This document shows positions 24,921-35,715 of a DNA stretch of 64,000 nucleotides, piece after piece. Position 1 is the first letter of the stretch. The number at the start of each line of letters is the position of its first letter. Position numbers and translations under genes: made by a program. Origin of the DNA: Strix aluco (lineage: Eukaryota > Chordata > Aves > Strigiformes > Strigidae); assembly GCF_031877795.1 (NCBI RefSeq), contig NC_133938.1:12928920-12992919 (forward strand), in the 5' to 3' direction. Under the pieces are notes generated by a model that did not search any database, was not told the DNA's origin, and worked only from the letters and a program-made list of their open reading frames with translations.

Positions 24921-25643
24921 GTGCCCACTCCATTCTCCCTGGCAGCTCTCTCCGAGCAACAGGCGTGCTGGGAACAGGAGCAAGGCTGAGCACTCACGTG
25001 CTGGTCTCCTGCCCTCCCTCCCTCCTCGCAGTGTCTCTAGCCAGCCATGCAGCCCCTGCCACGCTCGGTGCCAGCCCCTGACCCATGGGTGCTCACCCTG
25101 GGCACAGTGGGGGCTGCAGCATCGCCTGCATGGTGGTAGTGGGGGGTGCTGGGCTCCCATGCACCAGGGCTCAGGGTGGGCTCCTCCTGGCTCTGCTCAG
25201 AGTGGGAATGCTGTGCTCGGTATCTGCGTGTCAGTGCATCTATTCTGGGGAAGGGTGCAGGGCACACGGGGGTGCCACCTTGCCCTGTGCCTGCCAGGGA
25301 TGGGGGCTCATGCTGGTGGAGGACCTGCAGCACCTGCTGCCATGTCATGCTCCCGAGTGGCTGCTGCCCTCACTGGGTAGCATGGGCACCTGGCTGAGGA
25401 GGTCTCCATCTCCCCGCACTGCCTCCCTGGGCACAGCTCTGCCCCACTCACGCAGAGCAGCGGTCAGGGACTGGCTGTGGGTTTGCTCGGGTGGACTTGG
25501 GCTTGCAGCAGCCCCTCGCATCCCGCCATTGGCAGCGGGTGCCCACGCTGTGCTGGTTCCCTCCAGGACAAACGTACCGACAGGCGACCCTAACTCCAGG
25601 CACCACCGTCAACGCCGTGGAGCTGCTTGCGCTGTCACACACT

Positions 25644-25657
25644 GTTGCCGTGGAAAC
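25644..25657. promoter_or_regulatory. RFX X-box-like site
   Basis: GTTGCCGTGGAAAC matches the RFX X-box form (GTNRCC, short spacer, RGYAAC) except for one base in the right half-site. It is one of four such sites between 25.6 and 33.1 kb. Confidence 0.4.
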
Positions 25658-26214
25658 GATCACCCTGTCACACACTGACATCCTCCTACCCAGGGCACCT
25701 GGGTATCCCGCAGACCCGCTGGCACCTGCTTTGGGGCTGATGATGCTGACGGGCAGGTGACCCGCAGCTCTGCAGCGGGAGGGGATGCGGCAGGAGCTGC
25801 ACGGGTGCAGCAGGGGCAGGTGCCTGGGTGCAGGTAACCCACCCCGTTGCCAAGGGGTCTTGCTGATGAGTTCTCCAGCCGCTAATTTGGACAAATGATG
25901 GAAAAATGGAGCCATGCCCAAAACCCGGAGTCTAGCCTGAACCATGTGCAAGAGGCAGAGCCAGTTTCCCCTAGACTGGGATGACAAAGAAAAAGGGGCA
26001 GCGCAAAAAGCAAAGACCAAGTAGGGAGGTGCTGAGCTTAGCAAAACAGCGGAGGGTTCATCTGGGGTCATGTCAAAGAGCTGGGAGGGGAACCGCTGTA
26101 TATCCCACAGTAGCTCTATACAACAGACCCACTCCTCTTCGGGCAGGAGCAGAGCCTGGCAGATATGGGCAGCAGCACCGGCAGAGCACCACTGATGCCT
26201 CTCCAGTGTTTCCC

Positions 26215-26400
26215 TTATTGCCACATGACATTTTGATTAAAAACTTGGTTTATGAAGAATTAAGAGGGCACAGTAGATGGATTAAAAACCTTCTCACAGA
26301 CAGATTCCCTAAATGGCTTTGTTAATGGGGTGGCATCAGGGAAGGGCCGTGCCAAGGACAGGCCTTGGGGACCAAAACTATTTACTCTTTGTACCAACAG
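26215..26400 (+). mobile_element. CR1-type LINE fragment, reverse-transcriptase region, plus strand
   Basis: The plus strand encodes D-I-L-I-K-N-L-V-Y-E-E-L and then W-I-K-N-L-L-T-D-R (26230-26310), matching the CR1 reverse-transcriptase segment just before the G-V-P-Q-G-S motif. The DNA continues with 'gttaatggggtggcatcagg' and 'gaccaaaactatttactctt', also in family order. The orientation is opposite to most other copies in the left half. It is dead: a stop follows the first block. Confidence 0.65.
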
Positions 26401-27179
26401 GCAGTGTGAGGATGCAAAAACTGCTGGCATGAGGAAGACTTGTGAAATAATAACGAGGAAGAAAATGGTTTGCTGCAGCACCACAGCCTGAGGTGCTGGG
26501 GTGAGCACAGCAGAGCAAGCCACAATGTAAGGGGTGACACAGAGGAGCTGTGTAGGTGGAGGTTTAAGGAGAAATGGGGTGTCCTCCTTCCTAAAACACA
26601 TTTTAACACAGCTCTGTGGGCAGGACACGTTAAACTCTGAATTTTCTATCTGTTCAGGTTTTTTGCCTTCCTGTGAGCAGTTGCTCTCAGAGGCAGGGGA
26701 GGATGGTCCTGGGGAAAATAGCCCCCATCCCCGCTTTGGGATGCCCAGTCTGGCCATGAGCTGGACGCTGCCCTCCGCTCGCCCAACACCACTGTGAACA
26801 CAGGGCGAAGGCAGGTTGTGCTGGCCTGGCAGGGGTTAACCGGGTGTGAGAAGACCTGCAGTGGGTGGTGGGCCTGGAGGGGTCCTTGCCAGGGCCCTCA
26901 CCCCTCCTGCCCAGGGACTGCAGGGAACTGCCCTGGAGACTGCAGGCTGGGGTGAAGCAGGGGGAAGGCAGGGTGCTGCCTGCTGGGCCCCGTGGGCTCA
27001 GCCCTTTGCCCAGTGTAGGGCACCCACTGGCTGGGTCCCCAGCAGCGTGGCTGGAAACACCACACGTGGCTGCGTGGCCAGACTGGGGGGTGCCGGGACA
27101 GGACCAGCCTCCCCTGCCTCCAGTGACACCAGCACCGACACGGTGGCACCTGCTGCATGGCTTGGTGTTTCCCTGCCTC

Positions 27180-27265
27180 GTTGCGTTTGATTTAGCAGTT
27201 GCTAGAGAAACTAAAAGTTGCAGTTTGGGGAGCATCTGCATTTTAATTAGTAATTACCAGCAGTG
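27180..27265. promoter_or_regulatory. Small candidate non-coding element
   Basis: It contains GATTTAGCAGTTGC and TTTTAATTAGTAATTACC, two adjacent homeodomain-type sites, in a GC-rich, gene-free setting. Confidence 0.3.
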
Positions 27266-28079
27266 CTGCTCTGGCCCAGCTGTTGCCTACAGGGTCCCTG
27301 CTGCCGCTCGGGGCTGCCCGCGCCGGGGCAGGGTCGAGGTTGTGGCACTGCACCTGCCTCATGCCGCTGTCCCTGGCCGGTGCCGAGAGTGGCCCTGGTG
27401 CGGGTGCTGGTGTGGTGCCCTGGCTGGGGTGCTGCTTGGTGCCCTGTGAGCCCCTGCTCCTGGCTGCCGGAGATGCCCTCACCCTTGCCCTGCTCTCCTC
27501 CCGCACCAGCAGGAGAGCAGAGGGTTTAGTACGGATGGCCCCACCAGGCGAGGTTGACTTGCTGAGCAGGGTTTCGGCCGCATGTACAGGGGACCTGGCG
27601 TCCTGGTTGCAGCCCTGGGGGAGAGGAGCATCACTGTGCCATCTGCAGCCACAGCTGGTTTGTTTTGTGCTGCGGCGGCTCCCTCCCTCCCACCCACTCC
27701 AGCAGCTCCCCCTGCTAATGCCTGTGCTCATCCCTGCTCCTCCACCTGATTAATTCCTCGTGTGGCTCTGTAAATGCTGCCATGATGCCTGGAGCCGGGA
27801 CACCCATGTGTTCCCCCTGCCTGGGAAGCAGCTTGCTCAGGAGAGAGCCTGAGGGAGAGTCCCCACGTGCTCCAATGACCTTCCCTTGTTCACCTCTGGG
27901 GTGATGCCCATCATCCCCATGACCACCCTTCACCCCACACTGGGTCCCCTCCTGCAATTCCTGCCATCTCCTACCCCACGGCTCTAGGACCTGCAAGGTG
28001 GGTGCAGGGGCCAAAGGCAGGACCCCCCCTGCTGAGCCCCGCTCCTGGCTGCTCCCATCCCCTCCCTGGCTCACTGGGC

Positions 28080-28260
28080 CAGCGGTTCATTTTAACAAGG
28101 CTTTTAGGCTTAAGTGCTGCTTGGCGTGACTGAGAGAAATTGATATTTTGAGAATGAGCTTGTGAGGGGCCATGAATAATTCACGGCGGGGCGGTTCCAT
28201 TCCCATAAACAGGCTGCTAAAAAAACCAAACCCAGTGCTTAACAAGGAAACCAATTCCCA
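28080..28260. promoter_or_regulatory. Candidate conserved non-coding element
   Basis: An AT-richer block (TTCATTTTAACAAGG, GGCTTAAGTGC, AAATTGATATTTTG, CATGAATAATTCACGG, CCCATAAACAGG) without a coding frame. CATAAACA is a forkhead-type site by known consensus. Confidence 0.4.
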
Positions 28261-28582
28261 TCCTGCAAAGCCCCAGACCCTGGCTCAGCCTCCACTGAAT
28301 CTTTCATCTCCAGAAAGGTGTTCCCACACAGGGGTGGCAGTGAGGGGAGCTGGCCCCTGCACCCTTTCCAGGTCACCCCAGGGCAGTACCTGCTCCTCAT
28401 GCGGGGACGTGTGGCACAGCCCCGGGGAGCTCTGCTGGGGTTGCTGGTGGCAGCGGCACTGAGGCCATATGAGTCAGGGGTCAGCAGCATGTCACCAGCC
28501 CCATTAGGCTGGGTTTGACCTCTTTATTTTGTTAGGCCCCTGGTTAAGGGCTATCCTGCGGAGTGGGGGGCAGTGAGCGCCC

Positions 28583-28596
28583 ATTGCCATGGCAAC
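28583..28596. promoter_or_regulatory. RFX X-box-like palindrome
   Basis: ATTGCCATGGCAAC contains the perfect 12-bp palindrome TTGCCATGGCAA. It fits the RFX X-box with one mismatch at the first base. It stands in GC-rich DNA near an AT-rich island. Confidence 0.45.
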
Positions 28597-30524
28597 GGGG
28601 ACAAGCGGGTGAAGCATGTCACCCCTGGGTGGCTCTGGGGACAGGGAAGGGACACCTCCAACCCCAGGGCCCACAGCAGGGGACATGACCTAACTGGGGG
28701 CAGAGAGCAAGGGGCTGGGGGGGGACCTGGGCTCAGCCCCTCTGGCATGAATCCTGCCGTCCATCTGAGGAGGTCCCCATGGAGACCCACATCCCCCAGG
28801 AGTTGGAGGGGACAGGCTCTCTCTCTGAGCACTCTGCACAGATGAGCACCCAGGAGAGCACAGCACTCTCACACTGGAGCACAGCATTGGCACAGGGATG
28901 ATGGGTTTGAACTGGCCATGAATAAATTTAGGCTAGAAATTAGAAACAGGGCCCTCACTGCCAGAGCAGCTGGCCCCAGCACAGCCCCAAACAGGACTGC
29001 CCAGGGCACAAGCTGGACTGGAGATGGAGCCGAGCCATGTGCAGGGATGGATAGGTGCCAGTGAGATCGCAGCGGCCAGGCACGGGGCCATTCCCAGCTC
29101 CTTGTACCCTTCCTCCTGGGTGCGCCCACCCCATGCCAGTGAGGCTCTGGTGTCCAGCTGCCAAGATCTTTGTCCTCTGCACCATGTCTGGGGGACCTCT
29201 GTGCAACCCGGGAGCATTCCCCGCCTGCCCTGGTGCTGCTGCAGGGAGGCTGGGACCCCCTTTCCCACCCAGAGGGGACAGGACGGGGTCACCTGCTGCT
29301 TCCATTCCTTGCACGGGGCCGTTGGGAAGCGCCTCCATGGTCCTGCTCCCAGCGCCGAGCTGGCAGCCCGCGTGTGCCAGAGCTGCTGCGTGGCGACAGC
29401 AGTGTCTGTTTGCTGCCACTGAGGATCTCTCTCTCTCCGGCTGCTCATTACTGGACGCCTTCCAAGCGACGGGGCTGGATGACACTAATCCGGCTGGTTT
29501 AACAGTGAGAGCCCACGTCGGCGAAGGGCTCAGTGGCTGCCCCACCATAGCTCTGCTGGGGAACGGGGCCGCCAGGGCTGGAGGCTGCCCAGGTTTGCAC
29601 AGGGATCCCGGAGCATCCCAGGGAGGAGGGACGCAGGGAGGTGAACATGGGGCCAAAGCCAAGCTGGCATGACCACGACCACCGGCACCGAGAACCACCT
29701 GGGATGAGCTCGGGAAGACAGCACCCCCACACCCCAGACTGCAGGGAGGCGGACGCCATGTAGCCCAGCTGTTCCCTGTCCCTGGGCTGGCACGGCAGCT
29801 GTACAGGGTCACCCTGACAGTGCTGCTGTTCTCACAGGTGCTGGTCCTGTCTCCCATCCAGCTGAGATCCCCAGGGTCCAGGGGGGTTGATGGCTTCAGG
29901 GGGGTGATGGTGCAAGATAGGGGGGCTGGAGCCAGCACCGGGGCCTGGAGAGCCCAGCGAGGGGTGAGAGGGACAGCATGGGCATCTGGCCCCTCCAGAG
30001 GTGCCCGCAGCTGTGGCTGCAAGTGGAGCTCTGCAGCCCCTCCGCTGGCCCAGCCAGGCTGGCAGGAGCCCAGCAGGGACTCACCCTCCCCCAGGCTGGA
30101 CATGCAGTGAAGGAGCAGAGAAAGCCCCTGGCCCTTCAGCAACACCCCGCACCCTGGGGACAAGGACTCCCAAAGGCACCGAGGGCCGAGTCAGGAGCAC
30201 AGGGGGTGACACAGCACCGCGTCCCCAGGGAGTGGGGTGGGAGTCTCACGCTGGCGCCTCAGCACGGAGCCGCGCTGCGATTAGCGAGGAAGAGCCCTGC
30301 AGCCCTGCCGCTGCACAGGGAGAATTAGCGGTAATAAGTCATGATCATCCCCTGATGACGAGCACTTAATGTGTGCCGGTTCTGCTATCAAAGTGCCTCT
30401 TAAACCCCAATCGCCCTGTCGATAGCGATGGCAGCGGCTGATGGATCCCCGGCCGCCCGGCCGCCCGGCCAGGTCGCTCCCAGCATGCCACAGGCGGGAG
30501 CATCGATTTCCCACAACTGCGAAG

Positions 30525-30770
30525 AGGCAAATATTTGAAAAGTGATAAATAAGGGGAGCTGCTGGCTCGGCTGCACGCGTCAGCGCCCGGGATTAAGGCA
30601 ACGAGGTGAGACTGCCCAATTAAATCCCAATGAAAATAGCCGCAAATTCAATTTTTCCCCTCGCCCATATCCATCCTGAGGGCCGGGGGGGGTTGATAAC
30701 ACGGGGTTCATCGATTGGCACTGCCGGGAAGAAATCTCTCTGAATTCAATTAGTTGGGAAAACACAGGGG
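30525..30770. promoter_or_regulatory. Candidate conserved non-coding element
   Basis: About 250 bp with GCAAATATTTG, GTGATAAATAAGG, GGGATTAAGGC, CCCAATTAAATCCC, GCAAATTCAATTTTTCC and GAATTCAATTAG. A strong AT and TAAT content alternates with short CpG-containing segments, and there is no protein-coding frame. The mosaic of many short motifs and absent repeat identity is typical of deeply conserved enhancers, which remains an inference. Confidence 0.45.
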
Positions 30771-31291
30771 GCAGCGTAGGGAGCAGGGCTGGGGCTGTGT
30801 GCCTTCGTCAGACCCAGGGGGACAGAGCATCCAGCACCTGCTGCGAGTCACCACAGGGCCGCTGGACACAGCGGTGGTGGCACCCATGGGTGCCCACACT
30901 GCCCTGCAGAAACAGCGGAGAAACACCGTGCGTTGGTGTTTCTCTTGGTTTGTAACCCTTGGGGGTCACCCTGGGCCTGGCACCCCACTGGCATCTGCAG
31001 GACATGGTGGCAGATGTGCCGCAGAATTGAACGTCCCGGTCCATCCCCAGCACTGATGGCGACTGAGAGGGAGCAGCTTGTGCAAAACAACCTGTGTCCC
31101 CAAGCGGTGTCTGGCCCGTGCTGACCTGCACCAGGCAGGTGGGGACAAGGTTGCGGGTGCTCAGCAGGTCCTGATGGGGTGGGGAGCTGGGACACCGGAG
31201 CTGGGGTCTGCAGCTGCTCCCCAGCCCCTTCTTCCAGGGCTCATCCAGCGCAGAGGGATGACCCTGCTGGGATGAACAGCCATTACGTCTC

Positions 31292-31305
31292 ATTGCCTTG
31301 GAAAC
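31292..31305. promoter_or_regulatory. RFX X-box-like site
   Basis: ATTGCCTTGGAAAC resembles the X-box with mismatches at the first base and in the right half-site. It is weaker than the sites at 28583 and 33033. Confidence 0.3.
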
Positions 31306-31332
31306 CGAGCAGCAGCTCTGAGAAGCCTCTCC

Positions 31333-31366
31333 ACCTCCTCCTCCTCCTCCTTCTCCTCCTCCTTCT
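31333..31366. repeat. (CTC)n polypyrimidine tract
   Basis: A cytosine-thymine trinucleotide run, slightly interrupted. Confidence 0.85.
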
Positions 31367-31793
31367 AGCTGAGCCCCGTGGGGAGAGACTGGGGGATTTG
31401 GGTGTTTGGGGCTGGGGACAAGCCGAAGGGGCTGTGCTGCATGCAGGCACAGGGGCTGCCTACCCGTGCCAGCCACTGCGCACCCCGCTGCCTGCTACCT
31501 TGCTCAGTTCCTCCTCCCTGGGTGCAAGAAGTCCCCCATTAAAGCACATGATGCTCAAATGAGCATCAGCAATGTGGGGAGGGTCTCGCTCCATCCCCAC
31601 ATGGGGGGCACAGGGAGGAGATGTGGATTCCAGCTGGTCCCTGCCTCTTCTGGAGAAGAGGGTCGTGGTGGAGGGCGAGGAAAACCTTTCCAGCGCCAGA
31701 GCAGGGCCATTGGCCTCGCCAGGCTGTGGAGATGGGGCTGTGGGGAGCAGGTGCCAGGGTCTTCAGGGGGGGTGACAGTGTCCTTACAGCCCG

Positions 31794-31811
31794 CCCCCCC
31801 CCCCCCCCCCC
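31794..31811. repeat. C18 homopolymer
   Basis: Eighteen consecutive C follow a CCG. The length is likely unreliable in sequencing. On the minus strand the G run could form a G-quadruplex with neighbouring G runs. Confidence 0.9.
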
Positions 31812-32199
31812 ACCTCTCCTGCGGTGACAGCTTGAGCTCCTCCTGCACCGGTGGGGCAGGAGCCCCAAGGCCGGGAGCAGGGTGCTGGGGGTGGCAGAAT
31901 GGGGGCTGTTGGGACAGAGGGACCCAAGGCAAGAGGGTCTCCCTGGTCTGCCAGCACACCCCTCCTCTGTGGCACAGCAAAACCCCTGCATGGGGCACCG
32001 CCGTGAGCCGGCAGCCTGCACCCAGGGCCAGGCAGGGACCCCTGTTCTGCTCTCTGGGGGTAGGGGGGGGCCGTTGTGAGGGCTGGGATGGGGCTGTCCC
32101 CCTGGCAGGGACGGCAGGACGGGGTTGGGAGGCGCCGGGGCAGATGTGGGCTGCTCTGACCCCGAGGAAGGTGCCTTTGCCAGCTGCGGGCACAGCTGG

Positions 32200-32370
32200 G
32201 ACCAGCTGCTGCGCTGCCTGGGCCGCGCAGGGCTGCGCGCCCGAGCGTGAGGGCTGAGCGCGGTGGTGCGGGCGGGAGAGCATCCTCCTCCCGGGCCGCT
32301 GCCCGCCGGCCCCGCAGCCGGCACGGGGGGGCCGTGCCCTGCTGCTGGCCTTTCCCGGCGTGACATCCGT
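32200..32370. promoter_or_regulatory. Small CpG-rich block, possible CpG island
   Basis: This block of about 170 bp has many CpG dinucleotides (for example GGGCCGCGCAGGGCTGCGCG and GAGCGTGAGGGCTGAGCGCG), while most of the surrounding DNA is GC-rich but CpG-poor. It could mark an unannotated promoter, such as a distal first exon of the minus-strand neighbour or a non-coding RNA. No exon can be defined. Confidence 0.3.
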
Positions 32371-32453
32371 GCGCTGTGGGGTGCAGGAGCACAGCCTGCT
32401 GGCTGCCGGCTGCACTGCCCGGCCCTGCCTGCAGCCTGCCTTCCTGCGCGGGG

Positions 32454-32640
32454 CATCCCCCTGGACCCACGCAGAGCATCCCCAGGGTCTCACAGAGGGT
32501 ATCCCCATGGCCCCACGCAGGGCATCCCCACACAGAGCATCCCCATGGTCCCATGCAGGGCATCCCCATAACCCCAAACAGGGCATCCCCATGACCCCAC
32601 GCAGAGCATCCCCATGGCCCCACACAGGGCATCCCCACAG
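32454..32640. repeat. Minisatellite, 23-bp unit, about eight copies
   Basis: The unit is of the form catccccatggccccacgcaggg-type (23 bp) in tandem. One copy is shortened to 15 bp, and substitutions are confined mostly to the middle of the unit. Both strands stay open because 23-bp periodicity cycles the frames, giving spurious G-, M-, P- and W-rich peptides. It is not a CRISPR array, because the repeats abut without unique spacers. Confidence 0.9.
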
Positions 32641-33032
32641 CCCACCCTGCCTGCTGCAGGCTCGCTCTGCACCAGGGACCGTCCCCTGTCAGAGCGACGG
32701 TGCTGCCTGTCCCCCACCCAGCCCCACCACGAGTCCAGAGCGTCCCCGGCAGTGGAAGATACCGAACCCCCCCAAGACAGTGGGTGAAGGGCTGGGGAGC
32801 ACAGCTGGCTCAGAGGACAGGACCCCCTTGTGGCAAGAGTGACGGTGGCCCTGTGCGGATCGCAGCTGGGCCACTGACACAGAGCTGGGGTTTGTTAACA
32901 GCTGTGGCACCCCGCAGGCAGTGTGTGTGGGCACAGGGCCACCATGGCCTGGGCCAGGAGGGAGCAGGGTCAGGGCAGGTCTCTGCCTCCCACTGTTATT
33001 TGCCTCCTTGCCCTCCAGTGCTGCAGCACCGA

Positions 33033-33045
33033 GTTGCCTGGTAAC
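33033..33045. promoter_or_regulatory. Perfect RFX X-box
   Basis: GTTGCC-T-GGTAAC matches GTNRCC(N0-3)RGYAAC without mismatch. It is immediately followed by a long polypyrimidine tract. RFX binding is inferred from consensus only. Confidence 0.45.
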
Positions 33046-33108
33046 CCTCCTCCTCCTTCCTCCTCCTCCTCGGTCCTCCTCCTCCTCCATCCTCCTCCTC
33101 CTCCTCTC
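33046..33108. repeat. (TCC/CTC)n polypyrimidine tract
   Basis: About 60 bp of almost pure pyrimidine on the plus strand, with two short interruptions. It is capable of triplex or H-DNA structure in principle. Confidence 0.85.
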
Positions 33109-33489
33109 TGCAGCCCAGGGATGAATGTCTTATAAGGCTGAACTGGGCTGGAGATGGATGGACAGTGTTTTTGGGGAGCCCTTCAGCCCCAGCCCTGCTG
33201 CAGGCTTACCTGGCACAGGAGTTAGGGGTCATGGTGCAGTGGGGAACCTGCCCCAGAGCACTGGGGGGGTGGGTAAACAGGGCCCATGCAGGACCCATGG
33301 CATGAGCAGGCAGTGGCCAAGGTGTGTTCCTGCTGCCTGGTCCCACACACACGCTCCTGCTGAGCCCACAGAAGCAGGCAGAGCCCCCCAGCTGGGCATT
33401 CCCTCCCATGGGCTCCCCCTCCTGCCTGCAACGTCCCAGAGCAACTACGCACCTCAAAGCTCCTGGGGCCTGGGCTGAGACTTGATATT

Positions 33490-33650
33490 CTGCCCACTTC
33501 CCTACACACATTGGCAATTAGATCATAATTGTAATATTTGCATATTCATAACAGCTGAAATTAATCGCATTTGCATAATGGTAATGAAAGGGACTTCATT
33601 AATTACTGCTTTTTTCTAGGGATTTTGCATATAAATGGATTCCATTAGGC
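33490..33650. promoter_or_regulatory. Strong candidate enhancer with paired POU octamers
   Basis: This AT-rich island of about 160 bp carries two perfect octamer motifs ATTTGCAT (33536-33543 and 33569-33576) spaced 33 bp apart start to start. A third near-match, TTTTGCAT, lies at 33623-33630. Around them are GGCAATTAGATCATAATTG, GAAATTAATCGC, GGTAATGAAAGG and TTCATTAATTACTGC, all homeodomain-type sites. No coding frame, splice signal or repeat identity explains the block. By known consensus, ATGCAAAT-type octamers bind POU factors. Enhancer activity is inferred. Confidence 0.5.
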
Positions 33651-35189
33651 AGGTTGAGCTGTGGCGGGTACAGGGGTGGGATGGGAGCCGTGTCACTGGA
33701 CTGGGATGGAGCTGTGAGGACCAGTGGCACTGCTGCCACTCTGCCTGCCCCAATCCGCTGTGCCCCACAGCCAGCCTCAGCCGTGGCGTGGGGCTTGGCC
33801 GGTGGCTTCCTGCCCGTGCCCAGACCCAGTGGCTTCCCCTTGTCCCGCTGACCCCACACCTGCCCCAGGCCTCCCACCACAGACATGGGGATGCAGGTGG
33901 GAGCCAGGATGGGCACCGGGGCTGCTGTGGCACTGTTTGTCTTGCTCAGGGTGTCAGCAAGGCTGTGGGGGCACAGAGTGTCCCTCCTGCAGGCACTGCA
34001 GGGATGCCATCCTGCTCCGTGCGTGCAGTGAGGGTGACTGCTGCCACCAGCACCCATGCCTGGGGGACCCCGTGTATGGGGGGAGCTGGGCTGGCCGCTC
34101 ACAGTAGCCAGGGGACCCCTGCTCCTGCTCCGGGGTGATGCTAAAGGCAGCAGTGCCCAGGGAGGGCCGGTGCGAGCAGACAGCCTCCCGCTGCATCACC
34201 TCTCACCGCTGGGTCCTTCCCAGTGGATGCACCAGCTCCCAGCCCCACAGCACAGCCTCAGCCTGCCCCATGCCTGGCCCAGCACGGCTCCCTCCTGACA
34301 GGGTCAGAGGGGCGGGCAGAGAAGCAGGCAGTGGGGAGCAGGGCACAGCCACGGCCCCTCATGTGCCAGAGCCAGGCAGGAGTGATACCCCAGCCCACGG
34401 AGCTGCGGTGACCGCACGCAGTAGACCCTGGGCGACTCCGGCCATGGCGTGAGCACTCAGGGCTGTGACTACCTGGCACTGTCTCATTGTCCCTGTCTCA
34501 TCCCTCTGCCTCTCCTCTGGGGCAGCTCACGGTGCCTGTGGAGCTCTGCCTGGCGCCTGTCACTGTCCCCAGGGCTGCCACCAAACTGCTGTCTGGAAAA
34601 GTCCCAGATGTCCTGGTTGCGAGGGAAGGTGAAAGAGGAGGCAGGAGCTGCACAGAGCCCAGGGAAATGGGAAAGCTGGGAGCAGTGAGTGCGAGTTGGC
34701 AGTTGGCAAATGCAGGTGAGAAAAGTCTCAGTGAAGCTCTTGGTGGCAGAGTCACAGGAGGTACTGACTGAAGCAACCGGAGGGGAAACCAGCTCCAAGC
34801 AACAGCCCGGTCTGGAGACAGGAGAAAGACAAGGAAGCTGCGGCTTCAATGTCCCTCTGTCTGTGCCCGGGGAGTGAACACCCTCCTCTGCTTCCCAGCC
34901 TGCCGGCGTGCATGGCTGGTTCAGCCCTGTGTGTGCCGGTGCCAACAGCAGCTTAAATAATACACATGCACCATGTTTGGGGAAACTGGCTCTGAACTGG
35001 TGCTAGGAGGTGGCAGGTTTTGGTTTGGCCCCAGCCACGCAGGGCCGTGGGGACAGCCTGGCTCTTGCCGGGAAGATGCTCCGGCCACGGGGCACCTCTG
35101 CTCAGCTCTGGACGGGGAGACGCTTCCCGGGGAGATGGAGCTTGTTGCCTCCTTATTGATGGCTCCTTCCCTCCTGCACGGCTGGGGAA

Positions 35190-35310
35190 GAGGCCTGCGG
35201 AATAAATCAGTGCAAGAGACAGATTATGGCAGCTAAAGACTCCAAATGAGATGATAATTGCCGTGGTAATGACAGCGAAGACCTGATGCTGCCGATAAGG
35301 AAACATCTCT
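35190..35310. promoter_or_regulatory. Candidate conserved non-coding element
   Basis: GGAATAAATCAGTGC, GACAGATTATGGC, GAGATGATAATTGCC, GTGGTAATGACAGCG and GCCGATAAGG lie within 120 bp. There is no coding frame. Confidence 0.35.
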
Positions 35311-35401
35311 GCTGCTCTTGGCTGGTGCCTGGCTCAGGGGGTTGGCACGGGCGCAGGGCTGGGTCTGTCCCCAGGGACACCGCAGGCAGCGCTGCCCTCC
35401 C

Positions 35402-35461
35402 GTGCCCATGGCAGGGGCTGGGTGCCCACGGCAGAGGCTGGGTGCCCACGGCAGGGGCTGT
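35402..35461. repeat. 20-bp unit in three tandem copies
   Basis: Three direct copies of GTGCCCAYGGCAGRGGCTGG differ at two positions. This is a short minisatellite. Confidence 0.9.
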
Positions 35462-35574
35462 CGGTGCTGGTTCCCACAGCGGCAGGGACGGGGATGCTGG
35501 GGGCCGGGTGAGGGGATGCAGGCGGGCAGCCCTGGTGGGGCCGTTTGTCTGGTTCTCCCGCTGGCTGCGTGTCA

Positions 35575-35715
35575 GCTCTAATTAGGCAAACTTCTGTATT
35601 CATCGCGAGCCCAGCCAGCGGAGAATTCCACAATTGAATTTTAATGCCCTAAAAACACATTACAATCAGCCTGATTAATTAAGAGATGGCTTAACATAGT
35701 GACCGGGCTGCAGAG
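35575..35715. promoter_or_regulatory. Candidate conserved non-coding element
   Basis: The island has GCTCTAATTAGGC, GTATTCATCGCG, CCACAATTGAATTTTAATGC, ACATTACAATCAGCC and CTGATTAATTAAGAG. Five homeodomain-type cores in 140 bp are flanked by GC-rich DNA. CTAATTAG is a perfect 8-bp palindromic homeodomain site. Confidence 0.45.

Noticed and set aside
25981-26325. Plus-strand open frame starting with a Lys/Arg-rich segment, as a possible gene
   Set aside because: Its C-terminal part is the CR1 reverse-transcriptase fragment. The start has no promoter or splice context.
28955-30163. 402-codon open frame on the minus strand
   Set aside because: Low-complexity Pro/Ser/Ala/Trp-rich translation, no recognisable domain, overlapping frames on both strands, and no splice context. 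Expected by chance in GC-rich DNA.
31555-32638. Long minus-strand open frames through the 32.5-kb repeat
   Set aside because: They are carried by the 23-bp minisatellite and by GC-rich sequence; the peptides are repeat artefacts.
32454-32640. CRISPR array
   Set aside because: Units abut directly with no unique spacers, and the window is a vertebrate genome.
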